The position numbers and the translations under genes were made by a program. From Oscillatoriales cyanobacterium (GTDB taxonomy: Bacteria; Cyanobacteriota; Cyanobacteriia; Cyanobacteriales; Laspinemataceae): a DNA stretch of 64,000 nucleotides. The notes under the pieces were generated by a model that did no database searches, was not told where the DNA came from, and worked only from the letters and a program-made list of their open reading frames with translations. The stretch covers positions 124,001 to 188,000 of the forward strand of contig JAABRM010000006.1 of assembly GCA_011390955.1 (NCBI GenBank), read 5' to 3'. Shown here piece by piece: positions 26,501-36,153 of the stretch (its first letter is position 1; every line of letters starts with the position of its first letter).

Positions 26501-27253
26501 TTATTTAGATTGACTGTGGCGGATCGTCGGTATGGTTGGCTGAGTCAGGGGTGGGGGTGCCGATCGCCGATCGCTTCTGGTAGTGGTTGCTGCGGTGAGT
26601 CCCAGGATCAGAAAGGCGATCGCCCCCAGGATCCATTTCAGCAAATGTCCAGAGACGGGTTTTAATGGCGGTTGGGGTGGGGCGATCGCCATTAAATCCA
26701 CCATACATTCTTCTAAAGCGGTAACTAAATCTAATAATTGCAGATTGCCTAATTGAATCGTCTGATTAGATGCTTCCGTAGCTAAAACACCCAAATCTAA
26801 TTGATGAGTTAAAGACCCTTGGGGTTTAATCTGAATCGATGAATTCTGATTCAAAGTTAAAATACTAGAAACTTCTTGATTCTCTAAGGGAGGTTGCAGC
26901 ACTCTACTCCCAGAAGGAAAACGGGATTCTAAAGAATCTTCTAACAGAAATTGCGTCGCCATAATGCTTGGGGTGCTATTCCCGCAAGGAATCCGCTCTC
27001 GCGAATCGCCATGAAAAAACGCTTCACTGTACTGCTTGACTGCTTGATATAACTCTTCGAGGGTTAATCCATCGCCCCGAATAATTAAGTATTTTTCACT
27101 GGCAGATTGTGGGCGATCGAATATTAGCTGAAATCGGATATATTTCCTGAGATATTCACCAGTCCAAAATGACCAGGGTGAGTGTTTCAGACTAATTTCT
27201 AACGTGCAAGTGGGAGAACTGTACCTTCGAGAAACTGAGTTAGACCAAAGCAT
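26501..27253 (-). CDS. DUF4335 domain protein with C-terminal membrane anchor
   Basis: Cyanobacterial protein of unknown function. I start it at ATG 27253 (MLWSNSVSRRYSSPTCTLEI), where DUF4335 similarity begins. The frame stays open to 27481 only because an upstream TTGTTG array lacks stops, adding ~76 low-complexity residues that are almost certainly not native. The core has SFWTGEYLRKYIRFQLIFD; the C-terminus holds one hydrophobic segment (WILGAIAFLILGLTAA) followed by a Pro/Arg tail, suggesting a tail-anchored membrane protein. A segment around GDSRERIPCGNST corresponds to palindromic DNA (26983-27010) and looks like a small in-frame repeat insertion. Confidence 0.75.
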   Translation of the reverse strand: MLWSNSVSRRYSSPTCTLEISLKHSPWSFWTGEYLRKYIRFQLIFDRPQSASEKYLIIRGDGLTLEELYQAVKQYSEAFFHGDSRERIPCGNSTPSIMATQFLLEDSLESRFPSGSRVLQPPLENQEVSSILTLNQNSSIQIKPQGSLTHQLDLGVLATEASNQTIQLGNLQLLDLVTALEECMVDLMAIAPPQPPLKPVSGHLLKWILGAIAFLILGLTAATTTRSDRRSAPPPLTQPTIPTIRHSQSK

Positions 27254-27295
27254 ATAAAGAGAATTAAGAAAGATAATTTTTTGGAAAAAGGATAA

Positions 27296-27490
27296 ATAGT
27301 TATTTGTTGATTGTTGTTTGTTGGTTGTTGGTTGTTGGTTGTTGATTGTTGATTGTTGATTGTTGATTGTTGATTGTTGATTGTTGATTGTTGGTTGATG
27401 TATGTCCCAAACAACTAACAACAAACAACTAATAACCAACAACAAACAACAACCAACAAAGAACAAACAACCACCAACCAATAACTAATA
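27296..27490. repeat. TTGTTGATTG / ACAACTAAC arrays between mutS2 and the DUF4335 gene
   Basis: TTGTTGATTG and TTGTTGGTTG units (27300-27400) are followed by complementary AACAACTAAC/CAAACAACTAA units (27408-27490). They produce an artificial N-terminal extension of the downstream gene's frame. Confidence 0.8.
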
Positions 27491-27494
27491 ACTA

Positions 27495-30005
27495 TTATTT
27501 TAGATAGGCAATTGTGACACCAGATCCACCATCTTTATCTTTAGCTAATTCATAATTTTTTATTTGCGGAGATTGGTCTAAAATTTGATGAACTCCTTCC
27601 CGTAATTTACCTGTACCTTTGCCGTGAATAATCCACAAAGCGCCGCCCACCGGGACTTGGGCAGCGATCGCCTGTGTTAATTCCATCTCCGCGTCTGCCA
27701 CTCGGCGTCCGCGCAAATCAACGGTATTCCGCGAAGTTCTAATTGTCGGTACAGAAGACGATCCAGAAGCCGTAGCTGCCGGAACCGTGACTTTTGCCCC
27801 CTTTAAAATTTTTGGTTCAAAATTTTTCACTGGGGGCGGTTCCACTTTTTCCCCATTGAGGGATTCAATATCCGTGAGTGCCACAGTCATTTTCATAATG
27901 CCAAATCGGACAATTAACTCCTGATCTGCTAAGGACACTTCCAGAACTTCAGCGGTTTGGCCTAATTTCGGGATTCTAATGCGATCGCCCACCTTGGGCT
28001 GATATCCGGGTTTGGGTTTAGCCTTGACTTGCCGGGACGGGAGATATTGCTCAGAAATTTCATTTAATGCCTTAGTTGCTTCTTGAGCATCTTGACCCGT
28101 TTGATTCCCTTCTTGCAAACGGCGAATCACTTGGGCAATTTCCGCCTTCGCTTGGGCCAACTCATTTAGTAAGGTTTGTTCTTGTTGCTGACGCAGCAGT
28201 TGTTCTCGTTCTTCCAAAGACCGGGCAGCCCGAGACACTTCTTGATTCAGCTTTTCTGCCTGGGCCAATAATACCGCTGCCTCTTTCGCTTTGGTTTCTT
28301 GTTGCCGTCGTTGGGACTCCAACCCGGCAATCACCTGATTAATTTCCGCACCGCCACTCGGCGCCACGTGAGTTTTCGCCACCTCAATAATTTCTGAACT
28401 TAAGCCCAAGCGACTGGCAATGGTCAGGGCATTCGATCGCCCCGGAATGCCCCAAAGCAGACGATAAGTAGGGGAAATACTCACATCATCAAATTCTACC
28501 GCCGCATTTTCAAACCGTTCATCCTGATATTTCAAGGCTTTGAGTTCGCCATAGTGCGTGGTTGCCACGGTCAGTCCCGCATAGTCTGCCAGGTGTTGCA
28601 ACAAGGCGATCGCCAATGCACTGCCTTCGGATGGGTCAGTCCCGGCGCCCACTTCATCCAACAACACCAAACTTTCCTGACTCATAGCCGCCAAAATCCG
28701 GGTAATCCGGCGGATATGTCCAGAAAAAGTAGATAAACTCTGTTCTAGGGACTGTTCATCCCCAATATCTGCCAGCACTTCGTCAAACCAGGGCAATTCC
28801 ACAGGTTCTCTAGCGGGGATAAATAGGCCAATTTTAGCCATCAATGCCGCCAGTCCCAGGGTTTTCAGGGTGACAGTTTTTCCCCCGGTATTCGGGCCGG
28901 TGATGGCGACAACCCGAATATGGGGCGAAATCATTAAATCAATCGGCACCACGGCGGGGCCTTGTTCGTGAGCCACTGCGGTCTTGGGGTCTCCCCAAGT
29001 AGAGCAAGTGGCGTGGTGATGTTGCCAAATTAGCAACGGATGGCGCAGTTGACGTAAGGTAATCAAGTCAGCGGCGCTGCGGTTAATAAATCTAGGGGGG
29101 TTTGCTTTCAGCCAGTAGCTATAACGGGCGCGGGCTGTGGCTAAATCCAGGGTAGTAGCGATCGCCAATAACCGCTCTAAATCTTCATTCACCGCCGCCA
29201 CTTTTTCCGTTAAAGCCCGCAGAATTGCTTCTTCCTCAGCTTTTTCTTGGCGTAATAGCACGCGCAGCCGATTATTCATCTCCACGATCGCATTCGGTTC
29301 GATGTAGAGAGTGGCGCCAGTGGTAGAACTATCGTGAACAATGCCGGGAATCGAATCTTTTTGGGGCGCTTTTACCGGAATCACAAAGCGATCGGACCGC
29401 TGGGTAATTAGCTGTTGCTGAATTGCCGATGGCGTTTGGCGCTGCATAATCTGTTGCAACGTTTGGTAAATGCGATCGCGGACTTGCTTCAGTTGACCGC
29501 GAATAGCGCCCAGTTCAGGACTAGCGCGATCGGCCACTTCTGCCCGTTCATCAATACAATGGTGAATCTCTTGCTCAAGTTCGGGATAAGTCCGTAAATC
29601 TTCCACCAACTCTTTCAAAACCGGGATACTCGGTTGGCTATCAATCATCCGCCGCAGGTTACGCATTCCCGCCAAAGTGGTGGCGATCGCCAACAATTCC
29701 ACGCAGCTAAGGATCCCATGCAACTGTGCCCTTTCCAGAGAATCACCAATATCGTGAATCCCCTCAAAAGACAAACTGGTCGTCAAGGCGGTTTCTAGAT
29801 AGTAAACCTCCTTCGTTTGCGTCAACAGTTGCTCGGTTTCGGCCAAACTTGTAGGTATGTGAATTTGACGCGCCGCGATCGCGCCCAACTTAGTGGCGGC
29901 AAACGTGGCCAGATGTTCGCACAAGCGAGGCCATTCTAGGAGTTCTAAGGTTTCCGACTGAATCAACGGACTTACTGCTATTTCGCTACTTCGGGGACTG
30001 ATCAA
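27495..30005 (-). CDS. mutS2: Endonuclease MutS2
   Basis: MutS-family ATPase with a C-terminal Smr nuclease domain; in other bacteria it suppresses homologous recombination or rescues collided ribosomes. The core-lever region is followed by Walker A GPNTGGKTVTLKTLG (~residue 375), a LLDEVGAGTDPSEG Walker B/signature, a long coiled coil (LAQAEKLNQEVSRAARSLEEREQLLRQ etc.), then Smr with VDLRGRRVADAEMEL and IIHGKGTGKLREGV. 836 residues. The frame begins at a TTG (30005); a second TTG at 29966 would give the more typical LIQSETLELLEW N-terminus. No ATG is available, so the start is uncertain. Confidence 0.93.
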   Translation of the reverse strand: MISPRSSEIAVSPLIQSETLELLEWPRLCEHLATFAATKLGAIAARQIHIPTSLAETEQLLTQTKEVYYLETALTTSLSFEGIHDIGDSLERAQLHGILSCVELLAIATTLAGMRNLRRMIDSQPSIPVLKELVEDLRTYPELEQEIHHCIDERAEVADRASPELGAIRGQLKQVRDRIYQTLQQIMQRQTPSAIQQQLITQRSDRFVIPVKAPQKDSIPGIVHDSSTTGATLYIEPNAIVEMNNRLRVLLRQEKAEEEAILRALTEKVAAVNEDLERLLAIATTLDLATARARYSYWLKANPPRFINRSAADLITLRQLRHPLLIWQHHHATCSTWGDPKTAVAHEQGPAVVPIDLMISPHIRVVAITGPNTGGKTVTLKTLGLAALMAKIGLFIPAREPVELPWFDEVLADIGDEQSLEQSLSTFSGHIRRITRILAAMSQESLVLLDEVGAGTDPSEGSALAIALLQHLADYAGLTVATTHYGELKALKYQDERFENAAVEFDDVSISPTYRLLWGIPGRSNALTIASRLGLSSEIIEVAKTHVAPSGGAEINQVIAGLESQRRQQETKAKEAAVLLAQAEKLNQEVSRAARSLEEREQLLRQQQEQTLLNELAQAKAEIAQVIRRLQEGNQTGQDAQEATKALNEISEQYLPSRQVKAKPKPGYQPKVGDRIRIPKLGQTAEVLEVSLADQELIVRFGIMKMTVALTDIESLNGEKVEPPPVKNFEPKILKGAKVTVPAATASGSSSVPTIRTSRNTVDLRGRRVADAEMELTQAIAAQVPVGGALWIIHGKGTGKLREGVHQILDQSPQIKNYELAKDKDGGSGVTIAYLK

Positions 30006-30310
30006 CTTAATTTAACTCAAAAATTGATGGTAGTAATGACAATTCTGATTTTCTACAGAAATTTAATACTACATTATACTACAGTTTCACCGCAGCAATC
30101 CATCATATCAATTTTCGATAACATTAGTGATTTGTTGTTGGTTGTTTGTTGTTTGTTGTTTGTTGTTTGTTGTTTGTTATTCGTTATTCGTTGTTTGTTA
30201 TTCGTTATTCGTTATTCGTTATTCAGACCCACCAACAAACAACCACCAACCACCAACCACCAACCACCAACCACCAACCACCAACAAACAACCACCAACC
30301 AACAACAAAT
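30006..30310. repeat. TTGTTTG / ACCAACC arrays between queE and mutS2
   Basis: After ~110 nt of ordinary AT-rich sequence that could hold the mutS2 promoter, TTGTTTGTTG and TTCGTTATTCG units (30127-30222) are followed by complementary CCACCAACC units (30228-30310). Frames through it are not genes. Confidence 0.75.
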
Positions 30311-31120
30311 CTATAACTGATTCATCATCTTATGAGTTTGCGCCACCACCCGCACCTGCTTCAACTCGCGTTTCATCAACCCTTGCCACTCAAGCACCTG
30401 TTCTGGCGTCGGGGGCAATAAATGCTCACCGTGTTTTCCTCCCATAGACTCCGATGGTTTCAACGGAGTCACAGGTTGTAAAAAAACTGGAATCATTGGA
30501 CTTTGCGCCGCCACCAAATCCCTAGCTTGAATCAACTCATCGAGATTCGTATCTTGAGAAATAATAATTTTCACAAAAACCTCTAAGCCCCCATCCCCAC
30601 AAACTTGCAAAAACTCCTCATGGGCAGCCCAACAATTTTCCCCACTCACACTAGGCAACTTCAAATCCATCCCCACCAAATCCAAATCCTTTAAAATCAT
30701 CCTTAACTGTTGGGGACGATGCCCCCCAGTTTCCAAATAAATCGGTAAACCAGTCTTTTCCTTCACCACCGGCAAAAATTCCTGTAAAAACGGCGCGTGT
30801 AACAACGGTTCGCCGCCGGTCAAACTAATACTGTCATGTAAACCTGGTGGCAACATTTGCTGTTCCACCCACCCCAACAACTGAGACTGAGTAACCGGAT
30901 TAGCATAAGTCACAAAATCTCGTTTTCCCGGGGTCTGTTCAATCCTACAAGTATCCGAAGGCTGCCAAGTATGAGCGCTATCACAGAAATGGCACCGTAA
31001 ATCACAAATTGCAAATCTAATAAAAATCTGTCGAGTCCCCACATTCAGCCCTTCTCCCTGAATGGCGGAAAACAGTTCAATCAGTCTCGCAGTGGCTAAA
31101 TTTTTGATGGTTTCTGTCAT
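30311..31120 (-). CDS. queE: 7-carboxy-7-deazaguanine synthase QueE
   Basis: Radical SAM enzyme of the queuosine/preQ1 pathway; ring-contracts 6-carboxytetrahydropterin. Family start LIELFSAIQGEGLNVGTRQIFIRF, cluster cysteines C39, C43 and C46 (CDLRCHFCD), then a SLTGGEPLLH segment for SAM binding. About 269 residues, at the longer end of the family. The C-terminus (QPVTPLKPSE...LKQVRVVAQTHKMM) is conserved. No other queuosine genes are adjacent. Confidence 0.92.
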   Translation of the reverse strand: MTETIKNLATARLIELFSAIQGEGLNVGTRQIFIRFAICDLRCHFCDSAHTWQPSDTCRIEQTPGKRDFVTYANPVTQSQLLGWVEQQMLPPGLHDSISLTGGEPLLHAPFLQEFLPVVKEKTGLPIYLETGGHRPQQLRMILKDLDLVGMDLKLPSVSGENCWAAHEEFLQVCGDGGLEVFVKIIISQDTNLDELIQARDLVAAQSPMIPVFLQPVTPLKPSESMGGKHGEHLLPPTPEQVLEWQGLMKRELKQVRVVAQTHKMMNQL

Positions 31121-31199
31121 TTCCCAAATCTCTCTAGCAACAAAATCTTTTATCTTATAATTTTTCTGACACTCTCTTAATCATCTTCAACCCTCACCC

Positions 31200-32225
31200 A
31201 TGTCTCGATCTAAAGCCCTCCAGTCCTATATCATCATCCGTCTCATGCTGGCGCCGCTGATGTTATGGACGATTACCACCTTAGTATTTTTATTGCTTCG
31301 TGCCACTCCCGGCGATCCAGTGGATGCCATTTTAGGCCCAAAAGCCCCAGAAGCGGTTAAAAATGCCTTGCGAGAACAGTTGGGACTCGGAGATCCCCTC
31401 TGGCAACAGTACCTTAACTATATGGGTCACTTGTTGAAATTTGACTTAGGCACTTCCCTGACCACACGCGGACAGTCCGTTTGGCAAATTATTCAGCAAT
31501 ATTTTCCCGCTACGTTAGAAATTGCGGTGTTTAGCATGGCGATCGCCTTGGTGGTGGGAATTGGCGTAGGAATGCTTTCTGCCTCTCGTCCCAATACGGG
31601 TTGGGATGCTGGGGGACGGTTGTTTGGGATTATCACCTATTCTTTGCCCGCGTTTTGGGTGGGAATGCTGATGCAGTTAATCTTTGGGGTGACATTACGT
31701 TGGTTTCCCCTAGGGACTCGGTTTCCCATTGCCCAAACTCCACCCCAAGGGCCGACGGGACTTTATACCATTGATAGTTTATTAAGTTTTAATTTAGGTC
31801 AGTTTTTTACCACTTTACATTATCTGGCTTTGCCATCTTTAACTTTGGGTATTTTAATTAGTGGTATTTTTGAGCGGATTGTCCGAGTTAATCTCAAGCA
31901 AACATTAAAAGCGGATTATGTGGAAGCAGCCCGCGCCAGAGGCATTCCTGAAAGTAAAATTTTAGTCAGTCATGCGTTGAAAAATGCCCTAATTCCCGTG
32001 ATTACGGTGATGGGTTTGACCTTAGCAGCATTATTAGGCGGTGCCCTATTAACTGAGGTGACTTTTTCTTGGCCTGGTTTGGGGAATAAATTATATGAGG
32101 CGATTTCTTTACGAGATTATCCCACAGTTCAGGGAATTGTGGTATTTTTTGCCGCAATTGTGGCGATCGCCAGTATCGTGATTGATATTATCAATGCCTA
32201 TATTGACCCGCGAATTAGATATTAA
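31200..32225 (+). CDS. ABC transporter permease, dipeptide/oligopeptide (DppB/OppB) type
   Basis: Membrane subunit of a peptide- or nickel-type importer. Features: N-terminal LMLWTITTLVFLLLRATPGDP (periplasmic loop signature after the first helix), about six hydrophobic segments, and the EAA loop EAARARGIPESKILVSHALKNALIPVI that contacts the ATPase. It ends with YIDPRIRY as is usual for DppB. 341 residues, ATG start at 31200. No DppC, ATPase or binding-protein gene is next to it: the next gene is convergent. It is thus an isolated permease gene whose partners must be elsewhere. Confidence 0.9.
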   Translation: MSRSKALQSYIIIRLMLAPLMLWTITTLVFLLLRATPGDPVDAILGPKAPEAVKNALREQLGLGDPLWQQYLNYMGHLLKFDLGTSLTTRGQSVWQIIQQYFPATLEIAVFSMAIALVVGIGVGMLSASRPNTGWDAGGRLFGIITYSLPAFWVGMLMQLIFGVTLRWFPLGTRFPIAQTPPQGPTGLYTIDSLLSFNLGQFFTTLHYLALPSLTLGILISGIFERIVRVNLKQTLKADYVEAARARGIPESKILVSHALKNALIPVITVMGLTLAALLGGALLTEVTFSWPGLGNKLYEAISLRDYPTVQGIVVFFAAIVAIASIVIDIINAYIDPRIRY

Positions 32226-32263
32226 TTAAAATTGCCTATGATTTACCCATCAACAATAAACTT

Positions 32264-32286
32264 AGGGTGGGCTTCTGCCCACCTTA
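32264..32286. terminator. Hairpin between convergent permease and WD40 genes
   Basis: AGGGTGGGCTTCTGCCCACCTT forms a GGTGGGC/GCCCACC stem with a four-base loop, placed between the two converging stop codons. It belongs to the TAGGGTGGGC repeat family and could end both transcripts, although it has no long T-run. Confidence 0.45.
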
Positions 32287-32315
32287 ATCCTATAGATATC
32301 ATCAGCTATCAGATA

Positions 32316-33233
32316 TTAATCCGCTTGAAAGACTTGAATCGTTTTACCCTCACCGGCAATCGCTAATATTTTACTATCAGGACTAAATGCCACGGCAAAA
32401 ACATAATTATTGTCGGGAATAGTAGCAATATTTTTACCCGTTAAATCCCATATTTTAACGGTTTTATCCACACTGGCACTGGCGAATATTTCCCCATCAG
32501 GACTAAAGGCTAAACCCCGCACTCCGTCAGCATGAGCGGTAAAACTTTGGATTAATTTGCCAGTTTTTCCTTGCCAAAATTTAATTGTCCCATCTAAACT
32601 CCCGCTGGCTAAGATAAAATCTGCTGCGATTTTTTTTGCCGATAAAATAGGGCTAAAAGCTACACATTCTATCGGTGCAGAATGGTCGGTCATGGTTGTA
32701 ATTAATTCACCAGTTCGGATCTGCCAAAGTTTGATGGTTTTATCCCAACTGCCACTGGCTAATATTTCTCCATCTGGACTAATGGCAATAGATAAAATCG
32801 GTTTGGTATGACCTGTGAAGGTTGAGATGACCTCTCCGGTTTCCCAATTCCATAATTTAATGGTTTTATCCCAACTCCCACTGGCCAAAATTGGGCGATC
32901 GCCGCGATCGCTGCTAAAAGCCACCGCTTCTACAGGTTTAGAATGTCCCATCAGGGTTTGGATCTCCTCCCCGGTCTTCGGATCCCATAGTTTCACCGTA
33001 GTATCGGTACTACCACTGGCTAAAATATGACCATCGGGACAAAAAGCCACCCCATTGACAAAATCCTCGTGAATTAGGGTTTTACCCTCTTTCCCGGTTC
33101 TGGCATTCCAGAGTTGGATCGTGCCATCAATACTACTGCTGGCGATCGTCTCACCATCGGCACTAAAAGCCAACCCCAGCACTGGCGCCGAATGACCCGT
33201 CAAAGTATTTACAGATTGCCAAGTTTGAATCAT
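32316..33233 (-). CDS. WD40 repeat protein, seven blades
   Basis: 305 residues made wholly of seven WD40 repeats, enough for one closed beta-propeller. Repeats show GH-x-PVLGLAFS, LASGS-x-DKTIKLW motifs; repeats 3 and 5 carry short insertions (SSDRGDRPILAS, SPILSAKKIAADFILAS). There is no enzymatic, kinase or caspase domain, unlike many cyanobacterial WD40 proteins, so it is likely a scaffold for protein-protein contacts. The last blade (VFAVAFSPDSKILAIAGEGKTIQVF) is complete. The adjacent permease gene is convergent, so no operon partner is suggested. Confidence 0.92.
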   Translation of the reverse strand: MIQTWQSVNTLTGHSAPVLGLAFSADGETIASSSIDGTIQLWNARTGKEGKTLIHEDFVNGVAFCPDGHILASGSTDTTVKLWDPKTGEEIQTLMGHSKPVEAVAFSSDRGDRPILASGSWDKTIKLWNWETGEVISTFTGHTKPILSIAISPDGEILASGSWDKTIKLWQIRTGELITTMTDHSAPIECVAFSPILSAKKIAADFILASGSLDGTIKFWQGKTGKLIQSFTAHADGVRGLAFSPDGEIFASASVDKTVKIWDLTGKNIATIPDNNYVFAVAFSPDSKILAIAGEGKTIQVFQAD

Positions 33234-33562
33234 GTTGTCATCACTTCACTAAAATTTACGATTTTGCACTGAGAATTTTGACACGAGAGCTTAGAGTTTA
33301 GAAGAGAACAGAAAAAATCTTTTCTCTTCCACTGGCTGACCCTGCCATCGTAGAGGATGAACGCATTCGGGCAATAATTTCTCTTGTTAACCCCCAAATC
33401 TAATCCCCGAATGCGCGGGTCCGTACAAATGGGATAGAATAATCTTCCCAAGGTTTTGCACTCTTGGCGCCACAATCTACTTGTCTGTCAAGGAAAGTCA
33501 ACGTACACTCCTGACCACTGATGACCACTGATTGTTTTCTGTAAAATCACCAATAAACAACT
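33234..33562. other. Intergenic region between divergent WD40 and 33563 genes
   Basis: No gene seen. It should contain the promoters of both flanking genes. A CATTCGGG...CCCGAATGCG complementary pair (33365-33372 and 33404-33413) frames the middle. No repeat array present. Confidence 0.4.
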
Positions 33563-34450
33563 ATGCCAAGAAATATGAAGTCATCTGCAACTTTTGATTT
33601 TGAAGATGAGAAATTTCAAGCCCCCCCTCCAGAAGTGCTCCCCTGGTGTCTGATGATCAATCCTCTGTCGGGGACTGATGGACTGACCAGTTATGGTTTG
33701 GCTATTAAACTGGACAATGCGGAGGCCATTGGTTTTACTCCTGATGAGAATTGGCAGGAAGTAGACCATGAATTTAGCACCGGAGATGTGGAGCCTTTAT
33801 ATATCACGACCACTCCACGACTGGTGATTGTGCGACGCGGTGCCGTTTGCATTAAAAATAGGGAAACTGGTGCGACCATTGGCCGACTCATAGATCATTA
33901 TGATGAATTTATGGCCGATCGCCTCAAATTTAAAACCTTTACCCGTCATCTCATTTTCTTTGTGGGACGAGACAAAAAATTCCTGCACCAATCGCCCTTA
34001 CGCTTAAGTATTAGTGGTGTCGCTGGGGCGAGTTTTGGCAACTGTTACCGCATGGTGAAAGGAGGACAAGCCATTGGCGGGTTTACGGTGGAATTAGAAA
34101 AAGCTTATGCAGAATTTCGCCAACAACCCTTTGCTCAAAAAGGCCCGCTGTTTCATGCTCATGGGATTTTTTGTCCATTAATTCAACCGGAAACTAGAGG
34201 CATTGGAGCTAACACAGCCCTGGTTGCTACTACTGTGGATTATGAGCACCCAATGGGGGCGAATTTTCAAGATTATATTATTGCTTCAAATTCCGAAGAA
34301 TCATCAATGATTCAAGAGACTTTTGAGCAATACGAAGACTTTGGTCAAGACATTCCTAAGACGGAACCAGAAAAGCCTGGTACTCCGTCCCCAATTGGCA
34401 GTTCCTACACCTTTGCCGGAGAAGAATATGAGTATGAACCGCTTTATTAA
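33563..34450 (+). CDS. Hypothetical protein, possibly DUF5895-like
   Basis: 295 residues that resemble uncharacterised cyanobacterial proteins; I believe the DUF5895 family, but by memory only. It starts MPRNMKSSATFDFEDEKF, then PWCLMINPLSGTDGLTSYGLAIK, a beta-rich middle (PLYITTTPRLVIVRRGAVCI), FFVGRDKKFLHQSPLRLSISG, and a C-terminal acidic tail (YEDFGQDIPK...GEEYEYEPLY). No signal peptide, membrane segment or catalytic motif is visible; the composition suggests a soluble protein. ATG at 33563; the next in-frame ATG is four codons later. It is followed by an unrelated minus-strand gene. Confidence 0.7.
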   Translation: MPRNMKSSATFDFEDEKFQAPPPEVLPWCLMINPLSGTDGLTSYGLAIKLDNAEAIGFTPDENWQEVDHEFSTGDVEPLYITTTPRLVIVRRGAVCIKNRETGATIGRLIDHYDEFMADRLKFKTFTRHLIFFVGRDKKFLHQSPLRLSISGVAGASFGNCYRMVKGGQAIGGFTVELEKAYAEFRQQPFAQKGPLFHAHGIFCPLIQPETRGIGANTALVATTVDYEHPMGANFQDYIIASNSEESSMIQETFEQYEDFGQDIPKTEPEKPGTPSPIGSSYTFAGEEYEYEPLY

Positions 34451-34582
34451 GCCATGACGCCACGACAGTAATTATGGCTTCACCGATCGCTATATAGTCG
34501 ATGGTCAAATAATTAGGGCGAGTAGATTGTCTGCTCACCCTAGGATGATGGATTTTTGAGTAAATTTCATGGGTAAATCCTA

Positions 34583-35131
34583 TCAGTTCCTAGAGGTTTT
34601 AGGCGACTGTAGAAAATTACAACCGAAATTTTCATAAGAGTCTTTTTTTTGGATTTTGCCATCGGCGGCGTAGGGATCCATGACATTTTGATATCTTCTA
34701 GCCAGGTTGATGGTTTTGGGTAATACTCCCGCTAACATGGCTAATGCATCATCGGGGAGGCGAGAAATCCCCGGTTCATTCTGAAAAAAATTATCCAAGA
34801 GATGTAAAATTTTTTGCGATCGCATCAAAGGATCGGAAAATCTGACTAAATCTTGCAGATAGTGAATCCACTGTTGTCGAGTATCTAATGCTTGTTGACT
34901 TTCTGGATAAGAACGTAACTCATTCAAAAATATCGTCCCAATGGTAATCACTTGAGTACAGTCTACGTCTAAGATTCCCCCCACTGCCGCACCGGGTCCG
35001 ACTAACTCCGCATGATAACGTTTACAGAGAATTAACCCTCCCTTTGATTCAGGGGCGATCGCCATTAGATGACCATCTTGTAAGTAATTCAAAACCGTTT
35101 TGCTGTTAATATCACTGGGATTTTTAAGCAT
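34583..35131 (-). CDS. Hypothetical protein with a possible C-terminal HTH
   Basis: 182 residues, not recognised as a named family. The segment LPDDALAMLAGVLPKTINLARR (~133-154) has the spacing of a helix-turn-helix, and the preceding helix FSDPLMRSQKILHLLDNFF recalls the dimer helix of Crp-like regulators. The N-terminal half (DGHLMAIAPESKGGLILCKRYHAELVGPGAAVGG) is Gly-rich like a cupin or cNMP-binding barrel but too short for a full one. A small DNA-binding regulator is possible; a protein-binding role is equally open. ATG start at 35131. Confidence 0.6.
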   Translation of the reverse strand: MLKNPSDINSKTVLNYLQDGHLMAIAPESKGGLILCKRYHAELVGPGAAVGGILDVDCTQVITIGTIFLNELRSYPESQQALDTRQQWIHYLQDLVRFSDPLMRSQKILHLLDNFFQNEPGISRLPDDALAMLAGVLPKTINLARRYQNVMDPYAADGKIQKKDSYENFGCNFLQSPKTSRN

Positions 35132-35267
35132 ATTTGTTCACCAACTAAATTTATCCTGGTATTGACCATTATCTGAAAATCAGGCCATTAACGCTGTGAT
35201 ATAAGCGATTGATTGCTGGTGATTATTTCGCCATTACCGTGTAATCCAAGTCGTCAATCTGGTGTGA

Positions 35268-35555
35268 TTGACATCGCTTTTGTCAGTGATTTCAATCACA
35301 ACTAATGTCACTTCACGCCTGATTTCTGGGAATTCCACTGCGATCGCAAATTCCTTAACTGATGATTCTTACCTAAGTAAAAATACTCAAAAAGTCATCA
35401 ATTTTCCGCCAGATAGAAAAAATTCAGCGACTTTACCTTCTCGAAATCAAAAGTTAGAAAAAATTGACAGGACTTACCCATTACCACCGCTTTCTCATCC
35501 CTACGGAAACTGGAAATATCGCAAATATGGCGTAATTTCTGATGCAAAAAAGTAA
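35268..35555 (+). CDS. Small hypothetical ORF (doubtful)
   Basis: A 95-residue frame from a TTG with no visible ribosome binding site and no recognised family. Composition is Ser/Asn/Thr-rich with a basic C-terminus (GNWKYRKYG). There is no ATG in frame and no neighbour in the same direction for 600 nt. It may be chance. Confidence 0.2.
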   Translation: MTSLLSVISITTNVTSRLISGNSTAIANSLTDDSYLSKNTQKVINFPPDRKNSATLPSRNQKLEKIDRTYPLPPLSHPYGNWKYRKYGVISDAKK

Positions 35556-36153
35556 ACCTTTTGCTCAAAAAGTCTCAAAAATATAGCCAAAAAAAACCAT
35601 ATTGAAGCCAATTTTATAGCTAAAAATTAATCATCAGATTGCATCCATACTCATCATTAGAAAAATCTACATCATCTAAAGCTTTGACCGGAAATTTAGC
35701 CATGAATTAAATCACTGTGGGTGCGATTCAGTTTCCTAAGTACCTGGTTAACCTCGATCGCCCATTACCAGATCGGTCGGCTGGGTGCTGCGGCGAAGCG
35801 ATCGAAATCATTGCGTAGTGGGCGCGATCGATCTGTACCGATCTGAAAATAAAAATTAAAAATTAAAAATTAAAAATAAAACATTAGACAAACAATAGTA
35901 TTTGATGATAACTTGCTGGTTTTGGGTATCCTGGACGACCAATTGCCAAGGGATTTCCCCGGTTTTAGTTAAATTTTCACCCGCCGGGAACAAAGACCGC
36001 AGCCTCAACCGTCTGGCGAACCTAGAACATTGTCCCCCATGACTGAATCTGGGGAAAAATAAAATTGCTCCAGCAATAAATATACGGTGGGAAAACCAGC
36101 AGGGTGGCTATATGATTGATATTTGTATCAACTAGGCATTGGGAGCTTTTTGC
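35556..36153. other. Intergenic region upstream of the barrel-protein gene
   Basis: A minus-strand 27-codon frame starting MAKFPVKALDDVDF lies at 35703-35620 with no clear Shine-Dalgarno. There is an AAAATTA tandem at 35846-35880 and HIP1-like GATCG sites around 35755-35830. The promoter of the 36154 gene probably lies near 36070-36130 (TATATGATT). Nothing else is recognised. Confidence 0.4.

Noticed and set aside
33230-33475. 81-codon minus-strand frame upstream of the WD40 gene
   Set aside because: It overlaps the WD40 start and lies in the divergent promoter region, with no family resemblance.
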